Shown here one piece after another: positions 36,952 to 46,805 of a stretch of DNA of 46,805 nt. The number at the start of each line of letters is the position of its first letter. The stretch's first letter is position 1. The position numbers were made by a program, and so were the translations under genes. The stretch covers positions 1-46,805 of the forward strand of contig JAAFHT010000009.1 of NCBI GenBank assembly GCA_013297625.1. Reading direction: 5' to 3'. The notes beneath the pieces are model-generated. The model ran no database searches. It saw only the letters and a program-made list of their open reading frames with translations, and was not told where the DNA came from. The DNA is from Actinomycetota bacterium (lineage in GTDB: Bacteria > Actinomycetota > Actinomycetes > Actinomycetales > Microbacteriaceae).

Positions 36952-38424
36952 TCAGCGCGCGATCGAGAGCGTCGCGGCCGTACTCTGCAGCACCTCGGCA
37001 GCAAACGCCGGGTCGTCAGAGACGGTGCGGCCGTAGCTCGGCACCATCGCGCGCAAACCGGACTTCCAGCCCTCGAGCTTCTCGGGGAAGCAGCGTTCGA
37101 TGAGATCGATCATGATCGAGGGCGCCGTCGAGGCACCCGGCGAGGCGCCAAGCAGACCGGCGATCGAGCCGTCGGCCGAGGCCACAACCTCGGTGCCGAA
37201 CTGCAGCGTGCCGCCCTTGCCGGGCACGTTCTTGATGATCTGCACGCGCTGACCCGCGGTCAACTGGTACCAGTCGTCGCCCGAGGCCGCGGGGTAGAAC
37301 TCGCGCAGCGCGTCAAGCTTCTTGGCGCGCGAGGCCATCAACTCGCCCACGAGGTAGGTGACGAGATCGAGGTTGCGCACGGCCACTTGCAGCATCGGGA
37401 TGATGTTGTGCCAGCGAATTGAGCCGAACAGGTCGAACCACGAGCCGGTCTTCAAGAACTTCGGCGTGAAGCCCGCGTAGGGCCCGAAGAGCAGGCTCGG
37501 TTGACCATCGACGACGCGCGTGTCGAGGTGCGGCACCGACATGGGCGGGGCACCGACCGAAGCCTTGCCGTAGATCTTGGCGTTGTGCTGAGCAACGACG
37601 GCGGGAGCATCGCTCCGCAACCACTGCCCGCTGACGGGGAAACCACCGAAGCCGCGAATCTCGCGGATGCCGCTCTTCTGCAGCAGGGGCAGGGCGTGAC
37701 CACCCGCACCGACGAACACGAAGCGGGCCGAGACCTCTAGGGGCGTCGAGCCGACTTCTTGCCGCAGCGACACCTTCCAGAGACCATCTTTCTGGCGACG
37801 GATGCCCGTCACACTGTGCTCAAGGCTCAGACCCACCCCGCTCGAGACGAGCCCGTCGATGAGCATGCGAGTGAGCGCACCAAAGTCGACATCGGTGCCC
37901 GCCGCCATGCGGGTCGCGGCGATGGGTTGTGACTTCGCGCGGCCCGGGATGGTGAGCGGAGCCCACTGCCGAATGACGGCAGCGTCGTCGCTGAACTCCA
38001 TGCCCGAAAACAACGGGTGGTCTTTGAGAGCCTCGAAGCGCTTGCGCAAGTACTCAACGTTGGCTTCGCCCCAGACCATGCTCATGTGCGGCGTCGAGGT
38101 CAAGAAAGCGCTCGGTTCGGGCAGGAGGCCCTGGCCCACAAGATACGACCAGAACTGACGCGACACCTGAAACTGCTCGTTGACCTTCACGGCGTTGGTG
38201 ATGTCGATCGAGCCATCCGGGCGTTCGGGCGTGTAGTTGAGTTCGCACAGCGCGGCGTGGCCGGTGCCCGCGTTGTTCCACGGGTTCGAGCTCTCGAGGG
38301 CGACGTCACCCAGTCGCTCGTAGATGCGGATCGTCCAGGTGGGTTCGAGTTGGCGCAGCATCGTGCCGAGCGTTGCGCTCATGATGCCGCCGCCGATGAG
38401 GACGACGTCGATGGGTTCAGTCAC
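36952..38424 (-). CDS. mqo: malate:quinone oxidoreductase
   Basis: DVVLIGGGIMSATLGTMLRQLEPTWTIRIYERLGDVALESSNPWNNAGTGHAALCELNYTPE. Confidence 0.97.
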   Translation of the reverse strand: MTEPIDVVLIGGGIMSATLGTMLRQLEPTWTIRIYERLGDVALESSNPWNNAGTGHAALCELNYTPERPDGSIDITNAVKVNEQFQVSRQFWSYLVGQGLLPEPSAFLTSTPHMSMVWGEANVEYLRKRFEALKDHPLFSGMEFSDDAAVIRQWAPLTIPGRAKSQPIAATRMAAGTDVDFGALTRMLIDGLVSSGVGLSLEHSVTGIRRQKDGLWKVSLRQEVGSTPLEVSARFVFVGAGGHALPLLQKSGIREIRGFGGFPVSGQWLRSDAPAVVAQHNAKIYGKASVGAPPMSVPHLDTRVVDGQPSLLFGPYAGFTPKFLKTGSWFDLFGSIRWHNIIPMLQVAVRNLDLVTYLVGELMASRAKKLDALREFYPAASGDDWYQLTAGQRVQIIKNVPGKGGTLQFGTEVVASADGSIAGLLGASPGASTAPSIMIDLIERCFPEKLEGWKSGLRAMVPSYGRTVSDDPAFAAEVLQSTAATLSIAR

Positions 38425-38478
38425 GCGCCCAGTTTAGTCGCGCTCAACAGGGCGTCACGGCTGCGGGGCTACGCTGAG

Positions 38479-39237
38479 ATGGTGATTCTGCCCCTTCTTG
38501 CGATTGGCGCAATCGGAGGGCTCTTCTCGGGCCTCTTCGGCATTGGCGGCGGCATCATCATGGTGCCGCTCATGATGGCGTGGGCGCGGTTTGACCAGCG
38601 CCGGGCATCCGCCACTTCACTCTTTGCGATCATTCCGCCGGCCATCGTGAGCGCCTCGCTGTATGGCTCGCGGGGCCAGATCGACATTCTTGCCGCCGCG
38701 ATCATCGCCGTGGGCGCAATCGTCGGCACACCTCTGGGTGCCCTGCTTCTTCGCCGCATCTCGCTCGTCTGGCTGAAGTGGCTCTTCATCGCGGGGCTCG
38801 TCGCCGCCGCCCTTCGGCTCGCCCTCGTCGTGCCCGATCGAGAGGGAACGCTCGAGTACGGGGTCGCGACCGTTCTCGGCCTCATCGCCCTCGGGCTCAT
38901 CATGGGCATCATGGCGGGGTTGCTCGGCATCGGCGGCGGAATCGTCGCGGTTCCCGTGCTCGTTGCGCTCTTCGGGGTCGGAGACCTGATTGCCAAGGGC
39001 ACCTCGTTGCTCGCGATGATTCCCGGTGCGCTCGCGGGCACCATTCCGAACCTGCGCGCTGGCCTCGTTCGGTGGCAATATGCCCTGCCGATGGGAATTG
39101 CCGCAGCCCTCCTGTCGCTCGTTGGCGTGTGGCTGGCGTTCGTGATTCCGCCGGCCGTCTCGGGCTGGCTGTTTGCCGGGTTGCTCGTCGTCGTGATCGT
39201 GCAGATGGCCCTGCGGCCGGCGAAACCGCGCGACTAG
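38479..39237 (+). CDS. TauE/SafE-family sulfite exporter-like permease
   Basis: MVILPLLAIGAIGGLFSGLFGIGGGIIMVPLMMAWARFDQRRASATSLFAIIPPAIVSA; repeated GxxGxGGG motif. Confidence 0.93.
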   Translation: MVILPLLAIGAIGGLFSGLFGIGGGIIMVPLMMAWARFDQRRASATSLFAIIPPAIVSASLYGSRGQIDILAAAIIAVGAIVGTPLGALLLRRISLVWLKWLFIAGLVAAALRLALVVPDREGTLEYGVATVLGLIALGLIMGIMAGLLGIGGGIVAVPVLVALFGVGDLIAKGTSLLAMIPGALAGTIPNLRAGLVRWQYALPMGIAAALLSLVGVWLAFVIPPAVSGWLFAGLLVVVIVQMALRPAKPRD

Positions 39238-40421
39238 TCGTCGGCGGGTCGACTCGGCTCGTCGAGCCACTGCCGCACGACATCGCCGTGCTGGCCGAGT
39301 GTCGGAGGGGCGGTGTGGATGCTCCGCGTCTGCTCGTCGCCGCCGAAGCCGAAGAACCGCAGTGGTGGGCCGGGAATCTCAATCACACCCAGGGTGTCGT
39401 GCTCGACCTCGATCACGAGCCCTTGCGAGCGCGTCTGCGCCCACTCGTAGACCTCGTCGATCGAGCGCACCGTGCCCGCGGGCACCCCAGCATGGTCAAG
39501 TGCGCTCAAGAGATCCGCGCTCGTTCGGGTGGCAAACGCACTCTCGATGGCGGCGAGCAGGGCCTCGCGATTCGCCACGCGCGCAGCATTGGTGGCGAAC
39601 TCTGCCGTGTCAGGGTCACGCTCAATGACGGTGCAGAACGACCGCCAGAGAGCGTCATTGCCCACCGCCACTTGCACGACGCCATCGGCCGTCGAGAAGA
39701 GCCCATAGGGCGCGAGAGAGGGGTGGTGATTGCCACGAGCCGCGCCGACCTCACCGGCCACGGTGAATCGCGTGCCCTCGAAGCTGTGCGCACCCACGAG
39801 CGCGGCGAGCAGGCTCGTGCGCACGACGTGGCCGCGGCCCGTGCGGTCGCGCTCCCGCAGTGCCGCGAGCACCCCGTAGGCGCCATTCATGCCTGCGAGC
39901 AGGTCGGCGATGGGCACGCCCACGCGCTGGCGGTCGTGCGGTCCGGAGCCCGTGAGTGACATGAGGCCGGCCTCGCCCTGGGCGATTTGGTCGTAGCCCG
40001 CGCGCCCTCCCTCGGGCCCGTCATGCCCAAAACCCGAAATCGAGAGCACGACGAGTCGCGGGTTGAGGGCCTCGAGCGTCGCGGCGTCGAACCCGAGCCG
40101 ATCGAGCACTCCGGGGCGGAAGTTCTCGATGAGAACATCCGCTCGCCGCAGCATTGCCCGCAGGGTCTCGAGGTCGGCGGGGTCTTTTAGGTCGAGCTGA
40201 ATCGACTGCTTGTTGCGGTTGGCCGAGAGAAAGTAGGTGCTTTCGCGCGACTCGGGCGCGCCGACGAAGGGCGGCCCCCAGCCGCGCGTGTCGTCTCCTG
40301 CACCCGGGGCCTCGACCTTGATGACCCGCGCCCCGAGATCGCCGAGCATCATGGCGGCGTGCGGACCCGCGACGGCACGGCTGAGGTCGACGACGATCAG
40401 ATCATCCAGAGGGCCAGCCAT
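39234..40421 (-). CDS. CaiB/BaiF CoA-transferase family protein
   Basis: MAGPLDDLIVVDLSRAVAGPHAAMMLGDLGARVIKVEAPGAGDDTRGWGPPFVG...LDLKDPADLETLRAMLRRADVLIENFRPGVLDRLGF. Confidence 0.95.
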   Translation of the reverse strand: MAGPLDDLIVVDLSRAVAGPHAAMMLGDLGARVIKVEAPGAGDDTRGWGPPFVGAPESRESTYFLSANRNKQSIQLDLKDPADLETLRAMLRRADVLIENFRPGVLDRLGFDAATLEALNPRLVVLSISGFGHDGPEGGRAGYDQIAQGEAGLMSLTGSGPHDRQRVGVPIADLLAGMNGAYGVLAALRERDRTGRGHVVRTSLLAALVGAHSFEGTRFTVAGEVGAARGNHHPSLAPYGLFSTADGVVQVAVGNDALWRSFCTVIERDPDTAEFATNAARVANREALLAAIESAFATRTSADLLSALDHAGVPAGTVRSIDEVYEWAQTRSQGLVIEVEHDTLGVIEIPGPPLRFFGFGGDEQTRSIHTAPPTLGQHGDVVRQWLDEPSRPADD

Positions 40422-40462
40422 GCACGAACGCTAACAGGGCGCCGCGCTACGCTGCGCGCTCA

Positions 40463-41374
40463 TCACTCGGCGAGGTAACGGTCGGTCGTGAGATCGAGCG
40501 AGGCCCACAGGTCGTAATCAAGCTCGGCAAGCGCGTCGAGTAGCTCGCGGCGCACGACGTCTTGCCCCTCGATCGTCCACGAGCCAGGTTCGACGACGAT
40601 GTCGACCTGCACGTACAGCTTGCGCCCGAGCTTCGACATACGCACGATCGGTTCTGCCAGACCGTGCCGCACGCGAAGCTCGTCAACGATTCGAGCGACC
40701 CGCTGCTGCACCTCGGCGGGCGGTGCGCCCTCGAGGAGCTCGTAGACGCCCGACCGCAAGAAACGCACGGGGATAGGCGCCAACATTGCTACGGCGACGA
40801 GAACGAGCACCGGATCGAGGAATCGCACGAGGTCGCCGGAGGTCGTGGTGGAGACGATAATCGCGACCGCTGCTCCCGCGACCATGACCGCGTTGCGCAC
40901 CGCGCCGGCGCGCCACTGCAAAGCTTCGACCGTCACAAGCTCTGAGCCCCCCGCGCGACGGAACAAGTGCGCCGTGAAGATGGCGCTGACGACAGCCGAG
41001 AATGCCCCGTAGATCACGACCGAGATCGGGGCGACATCGCTGCCGCCGTCGATGATGACGAGAATGGCGTCGACCGCGGCAAGCAGCAGCGTGCCGAGCA
41101 TCGCCACCCCCTGCAGCACGATCGCGAAGGGCGTGAGCGACTCGCGACCGAAGGGGTAGCGATCGGATGGCCCGCTCTGCGACGCCCGCGACGCACGCAG
41201 GGCGATCCACGTGAGCCAGAGCCCGACGATGCCGTACACGCCGTCGAAAACGATGATGCGTGAGCCAACGATGAGACCCGCGACAATCGCGATGAGCGAG
41301 AGAACCAGAGCGACGACGACCGAGTGCATCAGCAGAGTGCGTTCGGGAAGAGCCGAAGTCACACGGGTGTTCAC
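40463..41374 (-). CDS. cation diffusion facilitator family transporter
   Basis: VVALVLSLIAIVAGLIVGSRIIVFDGVYGIVGLWLTWIALRASRASQSGPSDRYPFGRESLTPFAIVLQGVAML. Confidence 0.85.
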   Translation of the reverse strand: MNTRVTSALPERTLLMHSVVVALVLSLIAIVAGLIVGSRIIVFDGVYGIVGLWLTWIALRASRASQSGPSDRYPFGRESLTPFAIVLQGVAMLGTLLLAAVDAILVIIDGGSDVAPISVVIYGAFSAVVSAIFTAHLFRRAGGSELVTVEALQWRAGAVRNAVMVAGAAVAIIVSTTTSGDLVRFLDPVLVLVAVAMLAPIPVRFLRSGVYELLEGAPPAEVQQRVARIVDELRVRHGLAEPIVRMSKLGRKLYVQVDIVVEPGSWTIEGQDVVRRELLDALAELDYDLWASLDLTTDRYLAE

Positions 41375-41404
41375 GGCGCCAGCGTAGCGCGCCCACACTC
41401 ACGG

Positions 41405-42067
41405 TCAGAGACCGAGTTCGCGCAGCGCCTCATCCATGAGACGAGTCATGAGCGCATAGCCCTCGTCGTTGGGGTGCAGTCCGTCGGCGGCCATCAGGCC
41501 GTCTTGACCGGCGATCCATTCGGATGCGCCCGCGATGTAATCGGCACCGTAGCGCTCGGCGGCATCGCGCACCCAGCCGCTAATGATGTCGAGAGACGCG
41601 GGCCGCTCGGCGGTGTACCAAAATGGCTCGACGACGACGAAGCGAGTGTCGGGGAGCGCTGTCGTCAAGCGTTCGAGATCGAAGTCGATCTGCTGCTCAA
41701 TCGCAAGAGCGGCGCGGGCGTACGAAAAGTTGTCGTTGAGCCCCATCGTCACGATCACGATGTCGGGTTGCTGCGCGATGATCTGCGCGGGCAGATCGTC
41801 GTCGGCAAAGCTGCGGCGATTGTTGATGAACCCCAGGCCATTGACGCTCGGGTTGAACTCGCGCCAGCCACGGTCGAGCGAGATCTGAGTTGACCAGCGA
41901 AGACTGAGATCGCTCGCGCCGGTTCCGAGCGTGTAGGAGTCGCCGTAGAAAGCGACGAGCGGCCCCTCGGCGGTCGGTACGGCCGGACTTGTGCCGGGTG
42001 CGGCTATCGGTGAGCATCCGGCCAATAGAGCGAGGCTGGCGGCGAGAACGACCGCTACCCGTTTCAT
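41405..42067 (-). CDS. SGNH/GDSL hydrolase family lipoprotein
   Basis: MKRVAVVLAASLALLAGCSPIAAPG...LVAFYGDSYTLGTGASD...IVIVTMGLNDNFSYA...GLHPNDEGYALM. Confidence 0.9.
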   Translation of the reverse strand: MKRVAVVLAASLALLAGCSPIAAPGTSPAVPTAEGPLVAFYGDSYTLGTGASDLSLRWSTQISLDRGWREFNPSVNGLGFINNRRSFADDDLPAQIIAQQPDIVIVTMGLNDNFSYARAALAIEQQIDFDLERLTTALPDTRFVVVEPFWYTAERPASLDIISGWVRDAAERYGADYIAGASEWIAGQDGLMAADGLHPNDEGYALMTRLMDEALRELGL

Positions 42068-42855
42068 GCGTGTTCGGTGCCGAACTGCTCGAGGGTGGGC
42101 CGCTTGGCCAGTCGGTGGTCGCCCGACGAGCGCCCCGTGAGGCGACGGCCGATCCAGGGCAGCACGTAGCGGCGCCAGTATTCGGCCGTGCGCGGGCGCG
42201 CGAGGTCGTCACCCGCGTCAGGCGAGTCGGGGGTGGGCGCCACAGCCGCGCCGAGCGCCGCAAGTACGTTGGCGGCGGCGAGCGCGTGCCCCTGTGCGTT
42301 GAGGTGCAGCCGGTCGACCGACCAATAGCGCAACTCGGGCAATCGGGGGTCGCTCCAGTTGTCGACGAAGAGCACGTCGGTGCCGGCAAGACGGTGTTTC
42401 ACAGCGAGGGCAAGCTCGTTGCCCCGTCGTGAGAAAACCCGGCCGAGCGGAATGTGCCGGGTCGGGTCACCGCCGCTCACGATCATGACGCGCGGCACTG
42501 TCTCGAGCGCGCGCTCGGCGGCCGACACGAGTCGGTCAGCGACGGCCTCGATCGAGACCGAGGGGCGCAAGATGTCGTTGCCGCCGCCGTTGATGCTCAG
42601 CAGCTCGGGGCCGAGGGCAAGCGCGGCCGGAAACTGGTCGTCAAGAATCGGCGCGAGCAAGCGGCCGCGAATCGCAAAGTTGGCGTAGCCTATCGATCCG
42701 CCGGCGGCGTGCGCGAGGCCCGCCGCGACGAGATCGGTCCAGCCGCGCGGCGTGCCATCGGGGCGCTCATCGCCCATGCCCTCGCTGTAGCTGTCGCCGA
42801 TTGCGGCATACGAGCGAATCGGCCTGGAGGCCGACGACCGCTCGCTGCGTGCCAT
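42064..42855 (-). CDS. SGNH/GDSL hydrolase family protein
   Basis: SYAAIGDSYSEGMGDERPDGTPRGWTDLVAAGL...LSINGGGNDILRP...DRLHLNAQGHALAA. Confidence 0.92.
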   Translation of the reverse strand: MARSERSSASRPIRSYAAIGDSYSEGMGDERPDGTPRGWTDLVAAGLAHAAGGSIGYANFAIRGRLLAPILDDQFPAALALGPELLSINGGGNDILRPSVSIEAVADRLVSAAERALETVPRVMIVSGGDPTRHIPLGRVFSRRGNELALAVKHRLAGTDVLFVDNWSDPRLPELRYWSVDRLHLNAQGHALAAANVLAALGAAVAPTPDSPDAGDDLARPRTAEYWRRYVLPWIGRRLTGRSSGDHRLAKRPTLEQFGTEHA

Positions 42856-42863
42856 CGTGCGGC

Positions 42864-45193
<2,330 letters not shown>

Positions 45194-45252
45194 GGCGGTA
45201 CTCCTGAATGAATGGCGCAGCAGGGCTGAGGGTTAATGTCGAAAGCGGCAGT

Positions 45253-45268
45253 GAGCACGAGCGTGCTC
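45253..45268. promoter_or_regulatory. interrupted palindrome in the lysC leader
   Basis: GAGCACG-AG-CGTGCTC, 60 bp upstream of the lysC start and downstream of a -10-like TAGAAT (minus, 45311-45316). Confidence 0.4.
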
Positions 45269-45363
45269 GAGCCGGCGGCGCGACAGCGGTGGCGAGCCTG
45301 AGCCACGATTCTACTGCGAAGGGATGCCCGGCGCGGCATGCAGCGTATTTGAAGGCCGCACGG

Positions 45364-45963
45364 CTATCGCTCCACCGTGCGGCGCCCTTCGAAGGCGCGG
45401 CCAAGGGTGACTTCATCGGCATATTCGAGGTCGCCGCCGACCGGTAGGCCGCTCGCGAGCCGTGAGACGGTGAGACCCGGTTGCACGAGCAAGCGTGAGA
45501 GGTACGTCGCCGTCGCCTCGCCCTCAAGGTTGGGGTCGGTGGCGATGATCACCTCGGTCACGGTGCCGTCGCGTAGGCGAGCGAGCAATTGGGCGATGCG
45601 CAGGTCATCGGGTCCGATACCGTCAATGGGGCTAATCGCCCCGCCGAGCACGTGATACAGCCCGCGGAACTCCCGCGTGCGCTCGATCGCCACAACATCT
45701 TTCGCCTCTTCAACGACGCAAATGGTGGTCGGGCTGCGCCGAACATCGCGGCAAATCGAGCACTGCGCTTCTTCGGCGACGTTGCCGCAGATCTCACAGA
45801 AGCGCACCTTCTCGCGCACGTCGATGAGCAGTTGTGCGAGGTGAGCGACGTCGAACGACTCGGTCTGCAGAATGTGAAACGCGATGCGCTGGGCCGACTT
45901 CGGGCCGATTCCGGGCAACCGCCCGAATTCGTCAATGAGGTCTTGAATGATTCCGTCGTACAC
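45364..45963 (-). CDS. recR: recombination mediator RecR
   Basis: [121 protein letters not shown]. Confidence 0.98.
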   Translation of the reverse strand: MYDGIIQDLIDEFGRLPGIGPKSAQRIAFHILQTESFDVAHLAQLLIDVREKVRFCEICGNVAEEAQCSICRDVRRSPTTICVVEEAKDVVAIERTREFRGLYHVLGGAISPIDGIGPDDLRIAQLLARLRDGTVTEVIIATDPNLEGEATATYLSRLLVQPGLTVSRLASGLPVGGDLEYADEVTLGRAFEGRRTVER

Positions 45964-46002
45964 GTCAGCTCTGCTCTCTCGCCTCTTGGTTTCGCGCTCG
46001 GG

Positions 46003-46805
46003 CTAGTACTCGTCGCGCATGGGATCCGGAGCGTCCGCGCTCGACGGGCGGTCAGGGTCAAACGCGGTCGCCGCCGGTGGTGCCGCGTCACCGCTCGCAA
46101 CTGTCGCGAACAGATCGACGTCGCCCGCGGTCACGAGCGGCTCGATGGCCTCTTCGCCCAAGAAGGTCGCCCCGAGCACCTCGCGCACGACCGCTTCTCC
46201 GTACCGCTGGCGGCCGTTGACTTCGGTCTGGTGCTGAACGACGGGGCGCTCGGCGACTTCTGGCTCGGGCGTCGACGTCGCCGAATCGCGCGCGGCCGCC
46301 GACTCAGCTGACGGTGATGATTCGGGCGAAGGGATGCTCGCCGGGGCCGCGACCGCTCCAGGTATCGCCGTCACAACCCAGTCAGTCACCGCGGCTGCAG
46401 GGGCCGCGGCTGCGGGGGCTGGTGTCGTCGGCCGAGCCGGAGCAGCGGTGCTCACCACCGGCGTCGGCGCAGACTCGGGGGCCGGGTCGGGGTCGGTGGG
46501 GGCATCCGCCGCCGACTCCGGTGAGGCGGCTGGGGTGGTGCCGAGCGAAGCGCGGGCATCCGTCGTGGGGTCGACCCGAACGCGGAACTTGACGCGCGCC
46601 CCAACGACAGCCTGGATGGCGGCGCGCACGTGCTCGCTCACGCTGTCAGCCGGTGCGGCGCGATGCTTGAAGGCGTTGGCGTCAGCCTCGGTCGGAAAAG
46701 AGAGGGTGAGAACATCGTCGTCGAGCGCGACGGCCGAGGTGCCAAAGACAACCGTCCACGAGCTGCGCTTGGTCTGTTGCACGGCCTCGAGCACCGCGGG
46801 CCACG
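46003..46805 (-). CDS. dnaX: DNA polymerase III subunit gamma/tau, C-terminal part (truncated by window edge)
   Basis: WPAVLEAVQQTKRSSWTVVFGTSAVALDDDVLTLSFPTEADANAFKHRAA..., low-complexity Ala/Pro/Ser tail; frame open past the right edge; next to recR. Confidence 0.88.
   Translation of the reverse strand, partial: WPAVLEAVQQTKRSSWTVVFGTSAVALDDDVLTLSFPTEADANAFKHRAAPADSVSEHVRAAIQAVVGARVKFRVRVDPTTDARASLGTTPAASPESAADAPTDPDPAPESAPTPVVSTAAPARPTTPAPAAAAPAAAVTDWVVTAIPGAVAAPASIPSPESSPSAESAAARDSATSTPEPEVAERPVVQHQTEVNGRQRYGEAVVREVLGATFLGEEAIEPLVTAGDVDLFATVASGDAAPPAATAFDPDRPSSADAPDPMRDEY

Noticed and set aside
38017-39237. 406-aa ORF as an extended TauE protein
   Set aside because: The N-terminal extension is antisense to mqo; the start consistent with the family is ATG 38479.
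45364-46805. recR-dnaX neighbourhood as unusual
   Set aside because: Standard bacterial arrangement; the Ala/Pro/Ser-rich DnaX tail is common in actinobacteria.

Overview
This is a GC-rich actinobacterial chromosomal segment, most likely Microbacteriaceae judging by gene content and codon usage. It is almost fully coding and mostly core. From left to right it carries: a truncated large secreted protein coupled to a small SH3/Ig-like secreted protein (-); a three-subunit NAD(P) transhydrogenase (-); an XRE-cupin regulator; rlmB, cysS, ispDF and carD (-); a lipoprotein ending in a 28-bp tandem array; a RegX3/SenX3-type two-component system with phoU and gpmA; ygfZ and nitrobindin genes; a glnR-like regulator; pstSCAB; a NUDIX/phosphoglycerate-mutase fusion and ppk; an arsenic cluster (two arsC-type genes, an ArsR-ArsC fusion and an aquaglyceroporin); a small XRE regulator operon; tRNA-Lys(UUU); galM/deoR/galTK; mqo; a TauE-like permease; a CaiB-type CoA transferase; a cation efflux protein; two SGNH hydrolases; asd; lysC; recR; and the 3' part of dnaX. 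The observations most worth checking are: (1) an in-frame TAG in lysC that replaces the codon for a conserved catalytic-region Glu; (2) three 11-bp-periodic PHO-box-like repeats (phoU/senX3, pstS, ppk/arsC-like) that suggest a local phosphate regulon including an arsenate-reductase-like gene; (3) an ArsR-ArsC fusion with no cysteine in its HTH domain, plus a shared ATAGA-N6-TCTAT palindrome upstream of both the fusion and arsC, overlapping predicted leaderless starts; (4) a degenerating 7 x 28-bp hairpin array that begins inside a lipoprotein's last codons; (5) a 7-bp SalI-core tandem repeat 22 bp upstream of a regulator gene. No CRISPR, prophage or insertion sequence was recognised.
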